This document shows positions 42,170 through 54,830 of a stretch of DNA of 64,000 nucleotides, in pieces. The notes beneath the pieces were generated by a model, which saw nothing but the letters and a program-made list of their open reading frames with translations, did no database searches and had not been told where the DNA came from. Within the stretch, counting starts at the first letter, position 1. Each line of letters opens with the position of its first letter. Source of the DNA: Symsagittifera roscoffensis (taxonomy: Eukaryota > Xenacoelomorpha > Acoela > Convolutidae); assembly GCF_963678635.1 (NCBI RefSeq), contig NC_087066.1, positions 6,601,954 through 6,665,953 of the forward strand. The letters are read 5' to 3'. Position numbers and translations under genes: made by a program.

Positions 42170-42410
42170 CTGAGAATGAGAGAAGTTCTATTTTTTGGTT
42201 GTAAACTTATGTATGTGATTGACCTTGTTTTCACAGAATAATAAAGGTCACCAAAATTTGTTCAAATTTTTATAGTTTTTAAAATGTGAGATGGTAATAG
42301 TTGATACATTTGTAGTCCGTATGCAAAAATTACACCAGAACATGGAGGTAATAGCGAAACGCAATAAACCGTCCTTCATCTAAAGCAACCAATATTTTAT
42401 TATGTGCAGT

Positions 42411-42842
42411 CAGGGGCGGATCTAGGATTTTCTCGAGGGGGGGGGGCGGATTTTCAAAAAAAAAATTCGAAAATTTCGACGACCTTTTTTGTAGGTCGAC
42501 CAAATTGATTTTTCGAGCTCTCCCAAAGCCCTGTTTTGCCCCTGTTTTGGCTAAATTTTCTGCGCCGCAGGCAAATTTTTGTAAAAACAGTCAAAAAAGC
42601 CGTTTTGGGCACTTTTTGAAAATTTTTGACAAAAAAATCGCTTTATTTTTGGCGCGCGCTCCCCCTCAAAGTTAGTATATTTTGGCGCCTAAGGCGCCTT
42701 TAGAAAAATTTTAGGGTCCGTCGGCCAAAAATGGATTTCTGAAAAAGTATCAACGGGGGGACCCTATGGGTCGGTAGGGGGTCGAATCCCTAAGAAGGGA
42801 AGGTAGATCCGCCCCCTCCCGCCCCCCCTAAATCCGCCCCTT
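42411..42842. mobile_element. hAT-like MITE (short terminal inverted repeats)
   Basis: Left end AGGGGCGGATCTAGG and right end CCTAAATCCGCCCCTT are inverted repeats with one mismatch over about 15 bp. The inside is GC-rich relative to its surroundings and has no ORF. Ends of the form CAGGGGCGGAT are common to non-autonomous hAT elements. A clear 8-bp target duplication is not seen. Confidence 0.65.
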
Positions 42843-43504
42843 AAAATAACATACAAAATGAATCTTTTGGAACAAGCTAGATTTGAAAATAACGCATCAA
42901 GGGTTTAGTCTTTAGAACATATACGAATAACAAAATGCATCATAGACATAATCATAGACATCAATACATTTGAGTTTGACTTCAAAATTTTTTTTGAGTG
43001 TATTTGTGTATGTGTGTGTACCAAAAAACTCCAAGCAAAATATCACAAAAGTTTTTGTATATGCAGATGAATACGAGGAGCGTAATGGATGACCATTTTT
43101 AATTTGATCAAATAATTGTGGAGAAAAATGGCTAGATTTGGAACTCAGTGACTTCTATAAGATCATTTCATTAGACCGATAGAAAAAATTAAGTGCATCG
43201 TTATCGGCTAATTAAATTATTTTCACATTGAAGTAAGGCTCCTTCAAAACTCACGTCAAAAATCCCCTCAAAAGACTCCCTGAAGATCTAATGCACTGAA
43301 ACTAGACCAACCATTTTGGACTTTGAAAATTTGGAAAATTTTTGCAACGTTTGGTTAAATAGGGGTCTTGTTGACGATAGTTCACGACGATACTTTAAAG
43401 TTTTCAGCATAGTTTCAGCATAGGTTACAGTTTTCGGCATAGTTTCAGCTGGATTGAGAACTGTTTTAAAAAATAGGATCATCTAATAAAACAGTTTTTA
43501 AGTC

Positions 43505-44160
43505 AAATTATATCAAATCTTATCGTGTTTTGAAGTTTTTTGAAAAAACTTTCATTTTTTTTGGTAAAAGTTTTAAATTTTTGCCCATATTATCCTTGAC
43601 TTACCTTGAACCAAAAAAAACATAAGACTTTCATTACACAATCTACACGTAATACTCACTAATTACATAAAGCGTGCTGAGATTTTTGCGAAAAATCTAG
43701 ACATTTCTACACAAAATCCAAAAAATACCGTTTTTCTTACCATTTTCTTAGCATGACTCTGAAAACTTACCATTCCCTATCTTAATACATTGGGAAACCT
43801 ATTCCCTATCTTAAAACATGGTAAGATCGGGCGCCAATTTTTTTTTTTCTGAAACTAACCATCTGAAACCTTACCATCTTAATTAGGAAACTTATTTCCT
43901 ATCTTAATATATTAGGAATCCTGTTCCCTATCCTAATGAGTTCTTAATTGCCTAAATTGAATTTCTTATACACAAGGAAATCTATGAGCAACACTTGAGA
44001 AATTCGTGCGCCAAAAAAAAACGTACCATCTGAAACTTACCATCTGAAACCTGCTATCTTAATACATTGGGAAACCTATTCCCTATCTTAATACATTGGG
44101 AAATCTATAGCCTAAATTGAAACATAGGGTGCTGACCAGATGCTCTATAGCCTATGTTAC
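43505..44160 (-). repeat. Interspersed repeat family R1, copy A
   Basis: About 650 bp containing repeated short text (TACATTGGGAAACCTATTCC twice; CCATCTGAAAC several times). The reverse complement matches copy D at 61.2 kb over about 400 bp, ending near AAAACACGATAA in both. It abuts the 3' end of the LINE at 44165. No ORF. Confidence 0.75.
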
Positions 44161-44164
44161 AACA

Positions 44165-46630
44165 TGATGATGATGATTGGCTTTACCACTCTTTCTTGAA
44201 CACAAGGGTGGTAGAAGGCTCACAAAGCCTCACAGAATAAAACAGTTTTCAGGGTTCGTTTAAACAGCGTAAAATCAATAATATCTGTTAAGAGAACAGG
44301 CAGTGAGTTCCAAATAACAGCTCCTTGGTAGGCAATGCTCTTTTTGGTAAATTCTGTTCTGCATTTCGGAAGGATAAACTTTTGTCTGCACGAAGGGTTG
44401 ACAGAAGCAGAATTCTTTTTGAAAAGATTGTATAAATAATCGGCACAGTTCCAATTGTGAAACACGCGAAACATGAAGCAGCATATTTTGAACCTAATTC
44501 TTTGGTAAACTGGGAGCCAGTGCAATTTCTTCAGTAACTCGTTTGTTGATGCTGTTCTCCTCGTTTCACCTAAAACAAACCTGGCGGCAGCGTTTTGAAC
44601 TTTCTGTAGTTTAATAAGTAAAATTTTATTCACTTTCATATATAACGCATTGCAATAGTCAAGCCTTGACAGAATATAGCTAGTAACAAACATTTTTCTT
44701 TGCTCTAAAGTCAGAAAACGTCGAATGGAATATAATTTGCGCAATTCTAGATAACATAACTTGCAACAATGGTTTATTTGCTTCTCAAAGGACATGTTGT
44801 AATCAAGGTAGAACCCCAAAAGTTTGGTAAAGCATTTAGGAACCTTTTCTTATTGAAACTTTTCACTGGCTTTAAATAATCGTGATGCAGTAGTCTACCG
44901 AAAAACACTACTTCTGTTTTTCCATCGTTTTTATTAAGACTTAAGTGCAATTGGGTGCATAATTTTTCAATGTTTTCTAGTTTGTGGTTATTTTGCATGA
45001 GATTAATCTCCAAAAACAGTTGAGAATCATCGGCATAAAAGTGGTACGTAATGTTGCTATCAATAAGGTAATCAAGAAGAGGTTGTAAATAAAGGATGAA
45101 TAAAATCGGCCCCAAAACAGAGCCTTGTGGGACTCCAGTTTCGACCTGAATTTTGTCTGACAGACTACTATTTACCAAAACTTGTACAAAGCGGTTACTA
45201 AGATAAGTTTCTAAGAATTGTTCAACTGTGTGCGCAATACCAATTTTGTTTTCAAGAATCTTTAATAACAATGAATGGTCAATTGTATCAAACGCAGCAG
45301 AAAAATCCATTTGAACATCGTAAAAACACTTTTCCGAAACAATTGTAGAATATATATAAAGAAAACAGAGCAAGAGACCACTCTCTGTTGAATAACCTTT
45401 ACGGTAAGCCGACCGAAATTGAGGCCAAAGCCGATTTGAGGTTACATGTTCACTCATCTGTGAAAGTACAAGCTTTTCAGTAATTTTTGACAATGCTGAC
45501 AAATTAGTAATCGGGCGATAACTTGACATAGTTTCTTGGCTTAAGCCATGTTTTAGAAGTGGTCTGATGACTCCTTGTTTAAAAACATCAGGAAAAACGC
45601 CAGATAACAGAATGCAATTAAAAAGATCTGTAAAAAATTGTATATTCTCGGCAGTAAAATCTTTTAAGAACCGAGTAGGAATAATGTCCACAGGTGACTC
45701 TGAGGTCCGTAAATCATCTAATACGTCGAGTAGATCTATTGGAAAAATACTAGCGAACTCAGACCATACGACTAGATCATTTGAGGCTACTATTAGTTTT
45801 TGGCAGTTCATCAACTATGTCGTTTACCTTTTTCTTAAAGAAAATGTTGAACCTGTTTGCTAGGTCGAAAGTAGATGAGTTCACAGGAAGTGTATCATTC
45901 GTGTGATTCATCAGTTCATTAAGGCAATAAAAAATCATTTTCGAGCTCTTAGAAGAAAAATTGAGAGAATAGAAATCATTACGTTTTATCGAAAGTACAG
46001 ATCTGTAGTAAGCGACTTGTGCTCGGTACGCTTCACGGTTTTCCGGGGTGTCATGTTTCCTAATTTCGCGTTCCAACTTTCGTTTTTTCCTTTTTTCCCT
46101 TTCGCATTCGGCATCGTAGTAACGGGGTTTACCATCACGACTGATCTTCTTTTTAACAGTTACAATTTCACTTCTTTTCAGGACAGATGCATCATGAAAG
46201 GTATTAAATAACGAGTTAACACTCATTGAAGGACAGTTTGATTGTAAAATAAAATCAGACTTAGCAATTGCAGAAGTCTCAGTTAAAATAGAATTAAAAA
46301 TAGAAACACGATCAGCTTGATCCCAAAGCCATTTCGCTTTTAAATTGACGTTGGAGGGTGCACTAGTAACTGCAGAAGAATTAATAATCAATGTAACACA
46401 GTAATGGTCTGAAGCTAGTGTTCTGTCGAGTGCGTCAAAATTTGTAACCCTGTGTTTGAAGAATATCAAATCTAGTTCATTGCCACCAACGTGAGTAAGG
46501 CCAGAACTGTATCGATAAAAACCCATTTCCTCCATACTAGATAAAACATGGCTGTCAGCACCCCCGGCTGAACTGCTCCCACATATACTACTTTGGCCAT
46601 TTTGGCCAATTTGGGACAATTAACACGCGA
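44165..46630 (-). pseudogene. 5'-truncated L2/CR1-like LINE (endonuclease remnant plus RT)
   Basis: Three overlapping open segments in shifting frames: 46619-45777 (C-terminal part of the AP endonuclease, ending in the catalytic TLASDHYCV, then a K/R-rich linker), 45814-44774 (RT: VQMDFSAAFDTIDHSLL motif A, GVPQGSVLGPILF motif B, FYADDSQLF motif C) and 44819-44220 (C-terminal region, AVIWNSLPVLLTD). Each junction looks like a single indel. The 3' end has an (ATC)n-type tail (TGATGATGATGAT on the plus strand at 44164-44176), the hallmark of L2/CR1-group LINEs. The N-terminal endonuclease and ORF1 are lost. Confidence 0.85.
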
Positions 46631-46639
46631 TGTTTTTCG

Positions 46640-48690
46640 CGCTAATAACGCGTAAGCGGAGAATTAATCCGTCTTAGAAGTCGTTCCATATTGGTTGAAA
46701 GAAGTTTATTTGTCATAGTCGATTTGTTACAAGGAGCGAAGTTTATCCTTTTGTACTTTATATGGGGTGTGGGGAGATGATTTTCATAAAAAATTTCAAA
46801 ATTTAGAAATTTTTTCATTTTTTTTTCATTTAATTTTTTGAGTTTATTACTGCTTACTGCTCCATAAACCTCAAAAGGTAGTCGGAACATTCAAGGATTC
46901 GCCCTGATACGAGCAGTCTTGTTTTGTTATGATATCAACTATTTAGGGAAAAGTATGCTTACGCCTTAAACAAGACAGCATTTGGAATAGCTTTACTTCC
47001 TCCTGAAGCATCAGAGCAAAAACATCTCAACAGGACAACATAAACCAAACTAAAAGTGCAGGGCAATGGATTGTTTGATCATATTTATCTCAATCAGAAC
47101 CTAAATAGTGCGAAAAAAATCAAACTTCGTTTCAAAATCCGCTTCTTTTCTGTGTCCGCGAAGGAATTTTGAAATTCTTTCGCTTACATGCTTGCAGCAG
47201 CTTTTGAGCTTTTGTTTGTAGATGTTATGTTTCGTGTTTATTTTAAATTTGTAAGAAGGGGTATCATTCGGCATTAAAAAAACGAAAATTTGGTTTGGAA
47301 ACTAATACTTCCTCCTAAAAAGTTCAGTTTCCCATTTTTTGGATACAAAACTTCGCGACTAAAAATCTCCATCAACAATATGTTCCGACGTTATTTTTGT
47401 TTCAAGACTTGGAAAGTAGTTTTTTTTTGAAAAACTTGACTTTTGGAATTCTATCGATATATCTGCCAAAATATGGAATTCTGCAAAGCGTCAATGTTTT
47501 TTTTCCTTTCGGCAATTTCAAATGTAAATGAAATTCGTTATGTAGTGTGCAAGTTTACCAACTCTGATGTTTTAAATTATATTTTTTATTCTGTTCGTAA
47601 AATGCTTTTGCGTCTTTCAAAAAACGGGGCGTGCAAACTTTGAAATTAGCAATAATGTAGAACAAAATTTATTACGACAATTTTTGTTTTCGGCTCAACT
47701 GTCGTCTACCCAAACTTAAGCGGAATAGTAGTCGCTCGTTAAAAATATTTTGATTGCTTTTTAAATGCCAGTGATTGAATTTGTTGGCATATTTCTTCAA
47801 ATTAAAGATCATTCGAGAATTTTTCTTAAATCAATATTTTCCACAGTGTTAGTGGCTTCTGCCTCATTTTTTTGTAAAATGACGAACAAATATTCATACT
47901 GAGGATATTTTTTTCAGGCTGTAACGAGTAGAATTTTCAAAATCGATAAATATGTTTGTAGATCTGTATTTGACTGGCAATGGTTCCAAGCATCAAAAAG
48001 AGACTTTTCATAGTTCAATCAAGACCCATAGCAAAACATGTTCTCAACTGTGTAGTTAATATTCAAAAATTCCATTTTTATCAGCCAACCTGCAAAACCT
48101 TTCATTTCATGCTGATCAAATCTCAGCCAATAGGAATCAAACAAACTATTACGCAGTTGAACCTCCAACGATGCAATCTCACAAAAAAAACATCTCTTTT
48201 TTATCATGAAACCCCATACAACAAACTAATTTAGCAACTAAAAGGTCACGGCCTGCAGCCAAATTTCTAACAAACTTGAAAGTTTTGTTACTCCGGCACT
48301 ACATACAGTAAACTGCATAAAAAAATTAGCCAAATGACACAAACTGCTCAGATCACCGTGCATAGAATACTAATTTTATGCCACAAATCAAAAAATCAAC
48401 AGAAAAAGACAACCAAAAAAACGCAGATATGTTAACCACATAATAATGATGTTAACCACATGATAAAAGAAGAAGCTCCTCGGACCATAATTGGAGCATA
48501 AAACTAAATCAAAAACTATCAATCACAAAGAAATTGCCATAACGTAAAACAAGTGATCGAAAAAATGAAACATCAACCATCATTTATTTCTCGGATGATC
48601 AGTTTCAAACAAGTTACACAAAATTAAAACTAAATTTACTGGCAAATTTTCAAGTTTTTCAATAACAATTATAGTGTGTGGTGGATTCAT
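46640..48690. other. AT-rich region without recognisable features
   Basis: Only short chance ORFs occur. TGCTCCATAAACCTCAAAAG near 46858 and a cluster of A-rich sequence near 48180 are unremarkable. No repeat end or exon-like pair was found. Confidence 0.4.
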
Positions 48691-49080
48691 TCAGCAAGTA
48701 TAGGTGCTGACCCCCATGTTGTAGGATAGGCTAAAGAGTACCCGGTCAGCACCCCATGTATTAAGATAGGGTATAGATTTCCCAGGTATTAAGATAGGCT
48801 AAAATTTTCAGAGTTTCAGATAATAGTATGGTAAGTTTTAGATGCTAGGCTTTTTTCGGCGTCCAATTAACAAAAATTATCGGCGCCCAATTTTACCGAT
48901 GCTGCTATGTTTAAGACTTTAAAGGGAACGTTCAAAAAATCCTATGTTTTAAGATGTGATAGTTTTCTTGATGGTTTCAGAAGATAAGTTTCAGAAAAAA
49001 ATCAAATTTTTACCAGTCAGATTTTCAGACTTGCTTTTTTGTTGCTTCGGAGTCAGAAAAAAAAATTTTTTCCAACTTTT
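48690..49080 (+). repeat. Interspersed repeat family R1, copy B
   Basis: GGTCAGCACCCCATGTATTA, AGATAGGGTATAGATTTCCC and AGATAGGCTAAAATTTTCAG match the family. It is in inverted orientation relative to copy A, 4.5 kb away. The inner end is poorly defined. Confidence 0.65.
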
Positions 49081-49847
49081 TTTGGTGTTATTATTGGATT
49101 GTTGACTTAACCTCACTAGCCGGATAGGGCAACATGTTACATTTTTGCTATTGTTCACTCCATCTGGCTAGTCTTGACTACGGTAGTTTTTTATAGTGCA
49201 ATTCAAATTATTCAATCTTTAGTGTCAGGGCCAAATAACTGGTCACGTTCAAAGAAATTTCTTACTTCGAAAGTGTTGTTTTTTGTCGCTCGATCTAGAT
49301 TGTGAATGAGTCTTTTTTGAATTCAATTTCAATTACTGGACAGTGTTATTTTATGCGACGAGCGAGATATTTAATTTCTCTTAAGATACTTACTCGAGAT
49401 ACTAAGTGGGAACTTTAGAAAAGGACATGATACACAATTACGTTTAACCGATTGACTTAATAGAGAATCAGAGGAAAGTCGGCTCCTTCTCCGTTCCGAA
49501 ATATGATTGGGCCTTTATTCCTTATATTTTTTTCTGACTTACTATGGGAAGCATTCAGGTTTTTTACGTATGCACCAAAGGCATTATTCGAAAAATTCAG
49601 GGTCAAGCTATTTCATTGACGCAAAACAAAACCATAGGCGAACTTAAGCTTGGCAAGGGTGTCGAAGTTATCTCAATGAGAGCTTCGGCCTCCCATCTCT
49701 CGAAAATTTCTACCTGATGGTACAAATACTAAAAGCCGGTTTGAGGTGATCGAATTATGCATCGACCGTATGGCTCGAACGATTTCTGATTATCGAATCA
49801 AGTTGTATAGGTCAACAAAACTGAAGGTCGAAAAATTGCGATACATA

Positions 49848-50003
49848 AGTCCACCAGGGTGGATACATGAGTCGGCAAATGTCAATCATGGTCGACCAGA
49901 GTCCATACACCAGTCGGCCAGAGTCGATACACGATTCGACAAGAGTCGTTACATGAGTCCACCAGGGTTGATGCATAAGCCGACCAGAGTCAATACATGA
50001 GTC
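49848..50003 (+). repeat. Degenerate 22-bp minisatellite, about seven copies
   Basis: The unit is close to AGTCGACCAGAGTCGATACATG, with variants such as AGTCCACCAGGGTGGATACATG and AGTCGGCCAGAGTCGATACACG. The ORF through it is incidental. Confidence 0.8.
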
Positions 50004-51058
50004 TTAGTGGGGTCGTACTATTCTAATCATTAATGAAAAAAAAATCGCTGTGAAATATTATATGATAGGAAAGTCGAGAGACATCTCCCTCGATTTCTTT
50101 AGTATATTATTGTTTAGTTTTATTTTTCAAGATAGTAATATTTTTCATGATTGATTACACAAATTTAGACCCCACGTGAATGGATTCAAACTAAGAAAAG
50201 AGCTGCGCTTTTTTTTGTCAAAAATTGTTCACATAAACTCACTTTTTTCTTCGATAATCGAGGATCTGTCGATGTGTCGGTACTTTTGGTGAAAAATGGT
50301 CTGACGGCGTGTCGACTAATATAACTAATCGCGTTGTAGCTCGAGTCATGGCAGATATGAGGTTTTCACCGAACTGACAAAAAAGGGCTGCAATCAATTT
50401 TATACAGATATTGTAGCACATAAGATGTCTATTTAGTTTGACCCAAAATTTTAGCTTAAATATCAATTTCAACTGATTCTAAATCAATTTAAATCCAATT
50501 TTTTTAATTTAATTTTCTTATTATCACTTTTCCGGCTATCAAACAATAGAGAACATGGGAAATAAGACTTTAACTTATGCTGTTTAACTGACTTTTTGTG
50601 TTGATGATTGGCCTGAAAACAAAATATGCGCATAACTGATACGTAATTGTTCAGCATTTTTCTGTAATTATATGCCGTATGCTCATAAAATGCTGAAATC
50701 GAAAAGTATATTTGAAGAACACTAAGGCATAATTTTACCTTCAATTGTCCCGAGAACCCTTAAAGTTGCAAATTCCCTTAAATGCAGTAGTTTCTGGGAA
50801 AAAAATCCTCGCTTGGCTTTTGTGTTCTGTATATCGGATGAAGATGTTCCTTGAGTACAGGATTTTGCTAAATTTTCGAAAAAAAAAAAACAAATAAGAA
50901 AAATAATTCTAACCGAGTTTTTTGTCAATGAATTGGATTTTTTTTCCGACCGTTCAAATCCATTCTAAATCCATCAATGCATTTAAATGAGCTATCGCAA
51001 ATTGACTTCGCACAGTGTATTTTCTGTAAAGATATAAATCGATATCAATCTCATTTTG
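50004..51058. other. AT-rich spacer downstream of the NERD gene
   Basis: No ORF with coding character. It probably contains the 3' untranslated region of the minus-strand gene ending at 51059, but no polyadenylation signal was assigned. Confidence 0.35.
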
Positions 51059-52972
51059 TCAGTGCGGGTCTACTATTGGTGTTCGGTTTTCTTCTTCAAA
51101 GGGTATAATGACCGTGCCAAATTCCAAACCATTGTAACAATTTTCCAAAAACCAGATTTGTGTTGATTCTCCTGTTGAGCTTAGTTGATAGGCTTCCCAA
51201 TCAGTGTAAATTTTCAAGTATTTATGGGTCAACTCTTCAAAAATTGCTATTTCAGAAGTCAGGGTCAAACAGTGTGTCACGATAAGGATCGAATCCAAAT
51301 GATTGGATAGATGCAAGTACTTGGAAACAGTGTCTATACATATAGCTTTCATTTGACCAGCAGGCACTGTCACAATATCTGGCCCATCGCCTGCAAGATT
51401 GTGTGCAATTTTACCTTTCAAATCAGGTATGCCGACGAATGCAGAAAGAAGATTGTTGGTAAATTGAGACAGTTTTGACGTCGATCGGAGAATTTGAGTT
51501 AAGAATCGGAAGTCGCTATAATATTGTTTAAAATGATAGGAGTATATAGCGGACGTAAAACTGCATACGACAACTTCGTCTGTTAAACTGTTAAGCAAAT
51601 CGTCAGACTTAATGGCGGACAACATCATCTCTTCGTCGAAAAGTATCAGCCCCTTTTTGATTTGACTAATTTTTTTAAGTTCTGTTCCTGCCACAACTTC
51701 GATTTTTAACGACCCCAGTTTTTGTCTAATCTGCGAGAGCAATATGCGAGGCTTCCCAAAAGATCCATCACAGACAATAACGGTACCTTTATCACCCAAA
51801 ACAGTTTTTGCTAGTTTTGCCAAGTAAACCAACAACATCGTTTTCCCTGAACCTTTTGGGCCTTCTACTAGCAGACGCATCGGTTTCTTTTTTTTGTTTG
51901 CTAAGGCATCAAATACTTCTACTATTATTTCTAACTGTTCTTTGGTCCAAAGAATTACTTTTGTTTTTCCTCTTTTCGTGGGAACGTAGCTGGATTGCAT
52001 GCACTTTTTCAGATGCTCCTTCGTAGTTTTAGGTAGCTTATCTCTGACGTCATCTAGCTGCTTCTCAGTCCACTCGTCTGCATCTTTCTTCTTAATTTGC
52101 ATCGATTGCAAATCATTGGAAACTATTTTGTTATGTATCAGAGCAACTGCTCCTTCCATCGAACTAATTGCGACTAAGCGCGAAACGAGAGTTTCAAAGG
52201 GTTCTCCTAGCTGAACATCTGGAATTTTTGACATCTTTTGACACCAATTCTTCTGGAAGATGTCAAACTGTGGCTGCTGGAACACAATAACGTTTCCAAG
52301 TTTTTTGTACGAGTACCATGCCTGGTTTGTTTCAAGATCTTGGATATTCACGGAATCTGCCCGAAGATGGAAGAAAACAGCATGGATTGGAATGAAAGGC
52401 ATTGCACTGCTTGAACTACACGGCTGATCAATATCCCGGTAACTTGACAGATGCCAAACAAAGTCAGTATGTTTGATCAGATCGGTCTGCAGTTTTTCTT
52501 TTTCTTTTATTTCATCCTGTCCACCCAAATCTTTGTTTTTCACACTGACAACGAAAACGCCTTTGGTAGGGTGTAGAATTATCATGTCAATTTCTACACA
52601 ACCAATTTTCGATTTGAACAACTGATTATTGTCTAAGTTTGGAAGAATTATTATGCCATCATGGTCAGGTCCGAAACCATCAAGTATTTTTTTGTAGACT
52701 TTCAACTCGCCTTCATCTCCTTTCTGTATTCGCTCATAATGGTTTTTCAGTTTTTCACTTACCATTTCCGGGCTCAAAAACATTGCTGGAACTCGTGCTG
52801 TTGGGACTGAAGTAACTTTACCTTTCGTTTTCCAATCAGGGTATTGGCACCTCAACATTTCTCGCAGGTTTTGGTCGTCTCCGAAAGAAATTTCGTCGCC
52901 ACCTGGCCACCGAATTTTCAATGTATCAAGTTCTTCGTGAAACTGTTTTTTCAAATTGGCAGTTTCCTCCAT
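51059..52972 (-). CDS. NERD nuclease-like domain plus P-loop ATPase/helicase-like protein
   Basis: ATG at 52972, 637 codons without interruption. Residues about 80-160 form a NERD domain: KGDEGELKVYKKILDGF, then GCVEIDMIILHPTKGVFVVS followed by VKN, giving the E, D and K of the nuclease core. Residues about 350-620 are a P-loop NTPase: Walker A GPKGSGKTMLLVYLAK, Walker B KKGLILFDEEMM, and NGLEFGTVIIP resembling motif V of superfamily 1 helicases. NERD joined to such an ATPase is known in bacterial DNA-processing proteins and in some invertebrate gene families. The usual last helicase motif is absent, so either the protein is short or a 3' exon was missed. A TTCCATTAG acceptor nine bases before the ATG suggests a 5' untranslated intron. 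It could act in DNA repair, defence or RNA processing; this is inference. Confidence 0.75.
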   Translation of the reverse strand: MEETANLKKQFHEELDTLKIRWPGGDEISFGDDQNLREMLRCQYPDWKTKGKVTSVPTARVPAMFLSPEMVSEKLKNHYERIQKGDEGELKVYKKILDGFGPDHDGIIILPNLDNNQLFKSKIGCVEIDMIILHPTKGVFVVSVKNKDLGGQDEIKEKEKLQTDLIKHTDFVWHLSSYRDIDQPCSSSSAMPFIPIHAVFFHLRADSVNIQDLETNQAWYSYKKLGNVIVFQQPQFDIFQKNWCQKMSKIPDVQLGEPFETLVSRLVAISSMEGAVALIHNKIVSNDLQSMQIKKKDADEWTEKQLDDVRDKLPKTTKEHLKKCMQSSYVPTKRGKTKVILWTKEQLEIIVEVFDALANKKKKPMRLLVEGPKGSGKTMLLVYLAKLAKTVLGDKGTVIVCDGSFGKPRILLSQIRQKLGSLKIEVVAGTELKKISQIKKGLILFDEEMMLSAIKSDDLLNSLTDEVVVCSFTSAIYSYHFKQYYSDFRFLTQILRSTSKLSQFTNNLLSAFVGIPDLKGKIAHNLAGDGPDIVTVPAGQMKAICIDTVSKYLHLSNHLDSILIVTHCLTLTSEIAIFEELTHKYLKIYTDWEAYQLSSTGESTQIWFLENCYNGLEFGTVIIPFEEENRTPIVDPH

Positions 52973-53449
52973 TTCAAACTAATGGAAAAATAACCAATTA
53001 CTTATATAGTCAAATAACAGATAGAAAATTGTACATGCCGCTGATATTTGTGTCAGTTCTTTTGAATAAAACAAAAAAAAACACGAAGAAACGTATTGCG
53101 CGTGTAAAATAAACATATCAAAGCAAACTGTTTTTATTTGCAAAAGTTTCTCAATGACTACCATATTTTGAATCATAATCAACCTTCATAATTTTTTTTG
53201 AAATCTCATTGACACAAAACATGATTTAAAATGATTACTAGCAAGCCCATCTCCATTATTCAATAGTCAAAACTTAGTTGTTCTTTTGATCAAGCTAATC
53301 AAGCAGAAAAAAACTTGAACAATTTCAATTTAGGTCATACTGTAAATTGGTTTGATAAAATTTTACTTTTTAAGAACCAATCTCAATTTTATTTTTTAAG
53401 CAAGCTATCAAGAAAAGAATTTTGAAATGATTTTAGTTATATCATGAAA

Positions 53450-54830
53450 CGATTTAGGCGGTGAAAAAATTAAGTTTATATATTGAAGTCATTTGAAAGG
53501 TGAAGCTTTTAAATATTTAAAGTGGTTTTTGAGAGCAAATCGGTCTACAAAAATCAAAGCTTTCACAAGTAACAAAACTTACAAGTTTTGAAAAATTTCA
53601 AGTTATTTCAGATTAAATCGGCTCGCATTTTTAATATTTTCTAAGCAAGTTAATCAAGCTATCAAAATTTGATAAGAGTCAAGTTGTTCCGTTAGCAAAT
53701 TATTCAGGTTGTTCCATAGAGCGAATCAGAGGACGAAAAATTTTTCTTAGTAAGCTATTCAAGCGAAAAAATGTTAAATATATTCAAGTTCATTCATAGA
53801 ACAGACTCATTCGCAAAAGATTCATTTTTCTATGCAAGCTATTGAGCGAAACACTTAGAAACATTTCAACTTATTTCATGGAGCGAATCAACCCGCAAAG
53901 AAATAAATTTTTCTAAGCAAGCTATTAGTGATATGAAACTTTCAGGCGAAGCAAATTTGATGACATGAAGTTAAAGTTTTTTTATAAAAGCCATTCAAGC
54001 GACGAAGCTTTGAAACAATTCAAGGCGATTTTTAGACCAGTCGTCTCACAAAAACTTTATATTTTTTCAAGCGACCTAATTGAGCGAGGAAACGTTGAAA
54101 ACTTGAAGGTTGTTTTAAAGAGCAGATCAGTTGACGAAAATTTTTTAAGTAAGCTATTCAAGCGACGAAACTTTGAATATATTCAAGTTAATTCATAGAG
54201 CGAACTCGTTCGCAAAAGTTTCATGTTTTTCTTTGAAAGCTATTGAGCAAAAAAATTAGAAACATTTCAACTTATTTCATAGAGCGAATCAACCCGCAGC
54301 AAACGAGCTTTTCTATGAAACAAAATCTAGCTATGAAACTTTCAAACGAAGCAAATTGGATGGCGAATTGTTTAGGTATTTCTAATGAGGCCATTCTGAC
54401 GAAATTTCAAAATATTCCAAGTTAATTTTTGGACCAACTCGGTCTTCTAAAAACTTTTCCTCGCAAGCTTTTTAATATGTGAGACAATATGTGAGACTTT
54501 GGAATTAACTCAAGTTATTTTATAAATCGAATCGGAAACCAATTTACTTGGATGGCGAAACTTTTTCTTCGAAGCCATTTTAGCGGTGAAATTTTTTAAT
54601 TTTTTCTCTAATTCATAGAACGACCCGGCTCCTTTGAAAGTTTTTCTAGGAAAGCTAATAAAGCAACGAACAAATTCAGAGCGGTTTATAGCTTAGAATG
54701 CTTCGCAAAAAATTAAAATTTTTCCAGCGATTGACTGAAGCGATGACACTTCAAAAAAGCAAAAGTAGCTAGACTGCTTTGCAAGAAGTTCGAGTTGTTC
54801 AAAAGAGCTATTCAAAAAGAGCTTCAAAAT
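53450..54830 (+). repeat. Degenerate ~105-bp tandem satellite, roughly a dozen copies
   Basis: Recurrent blocks in fixed order: AAGCTATTCAAGCGA, GAAACTTTGAA, ATTCAAGTTATTTCATAGAGC, GAATC..CGCAAA, TTTTTCTA. They recur at about 53740, 53850, 53930, 54150, 54240 and elsewhere with substitutions and indels. The 77-codon ORF at 53965-54198 lies inside and is incidental. It is an old array, judged by divergence. Confidence 0.7.

Noticed and set aside
49100-49190. Inverted pair ACTAGCCGGATAG / CCATCTGGCTAGT
   Set aside because: Mismatched, with a 45-bp loop; no longer arms or repeat copies were seen to support an element.
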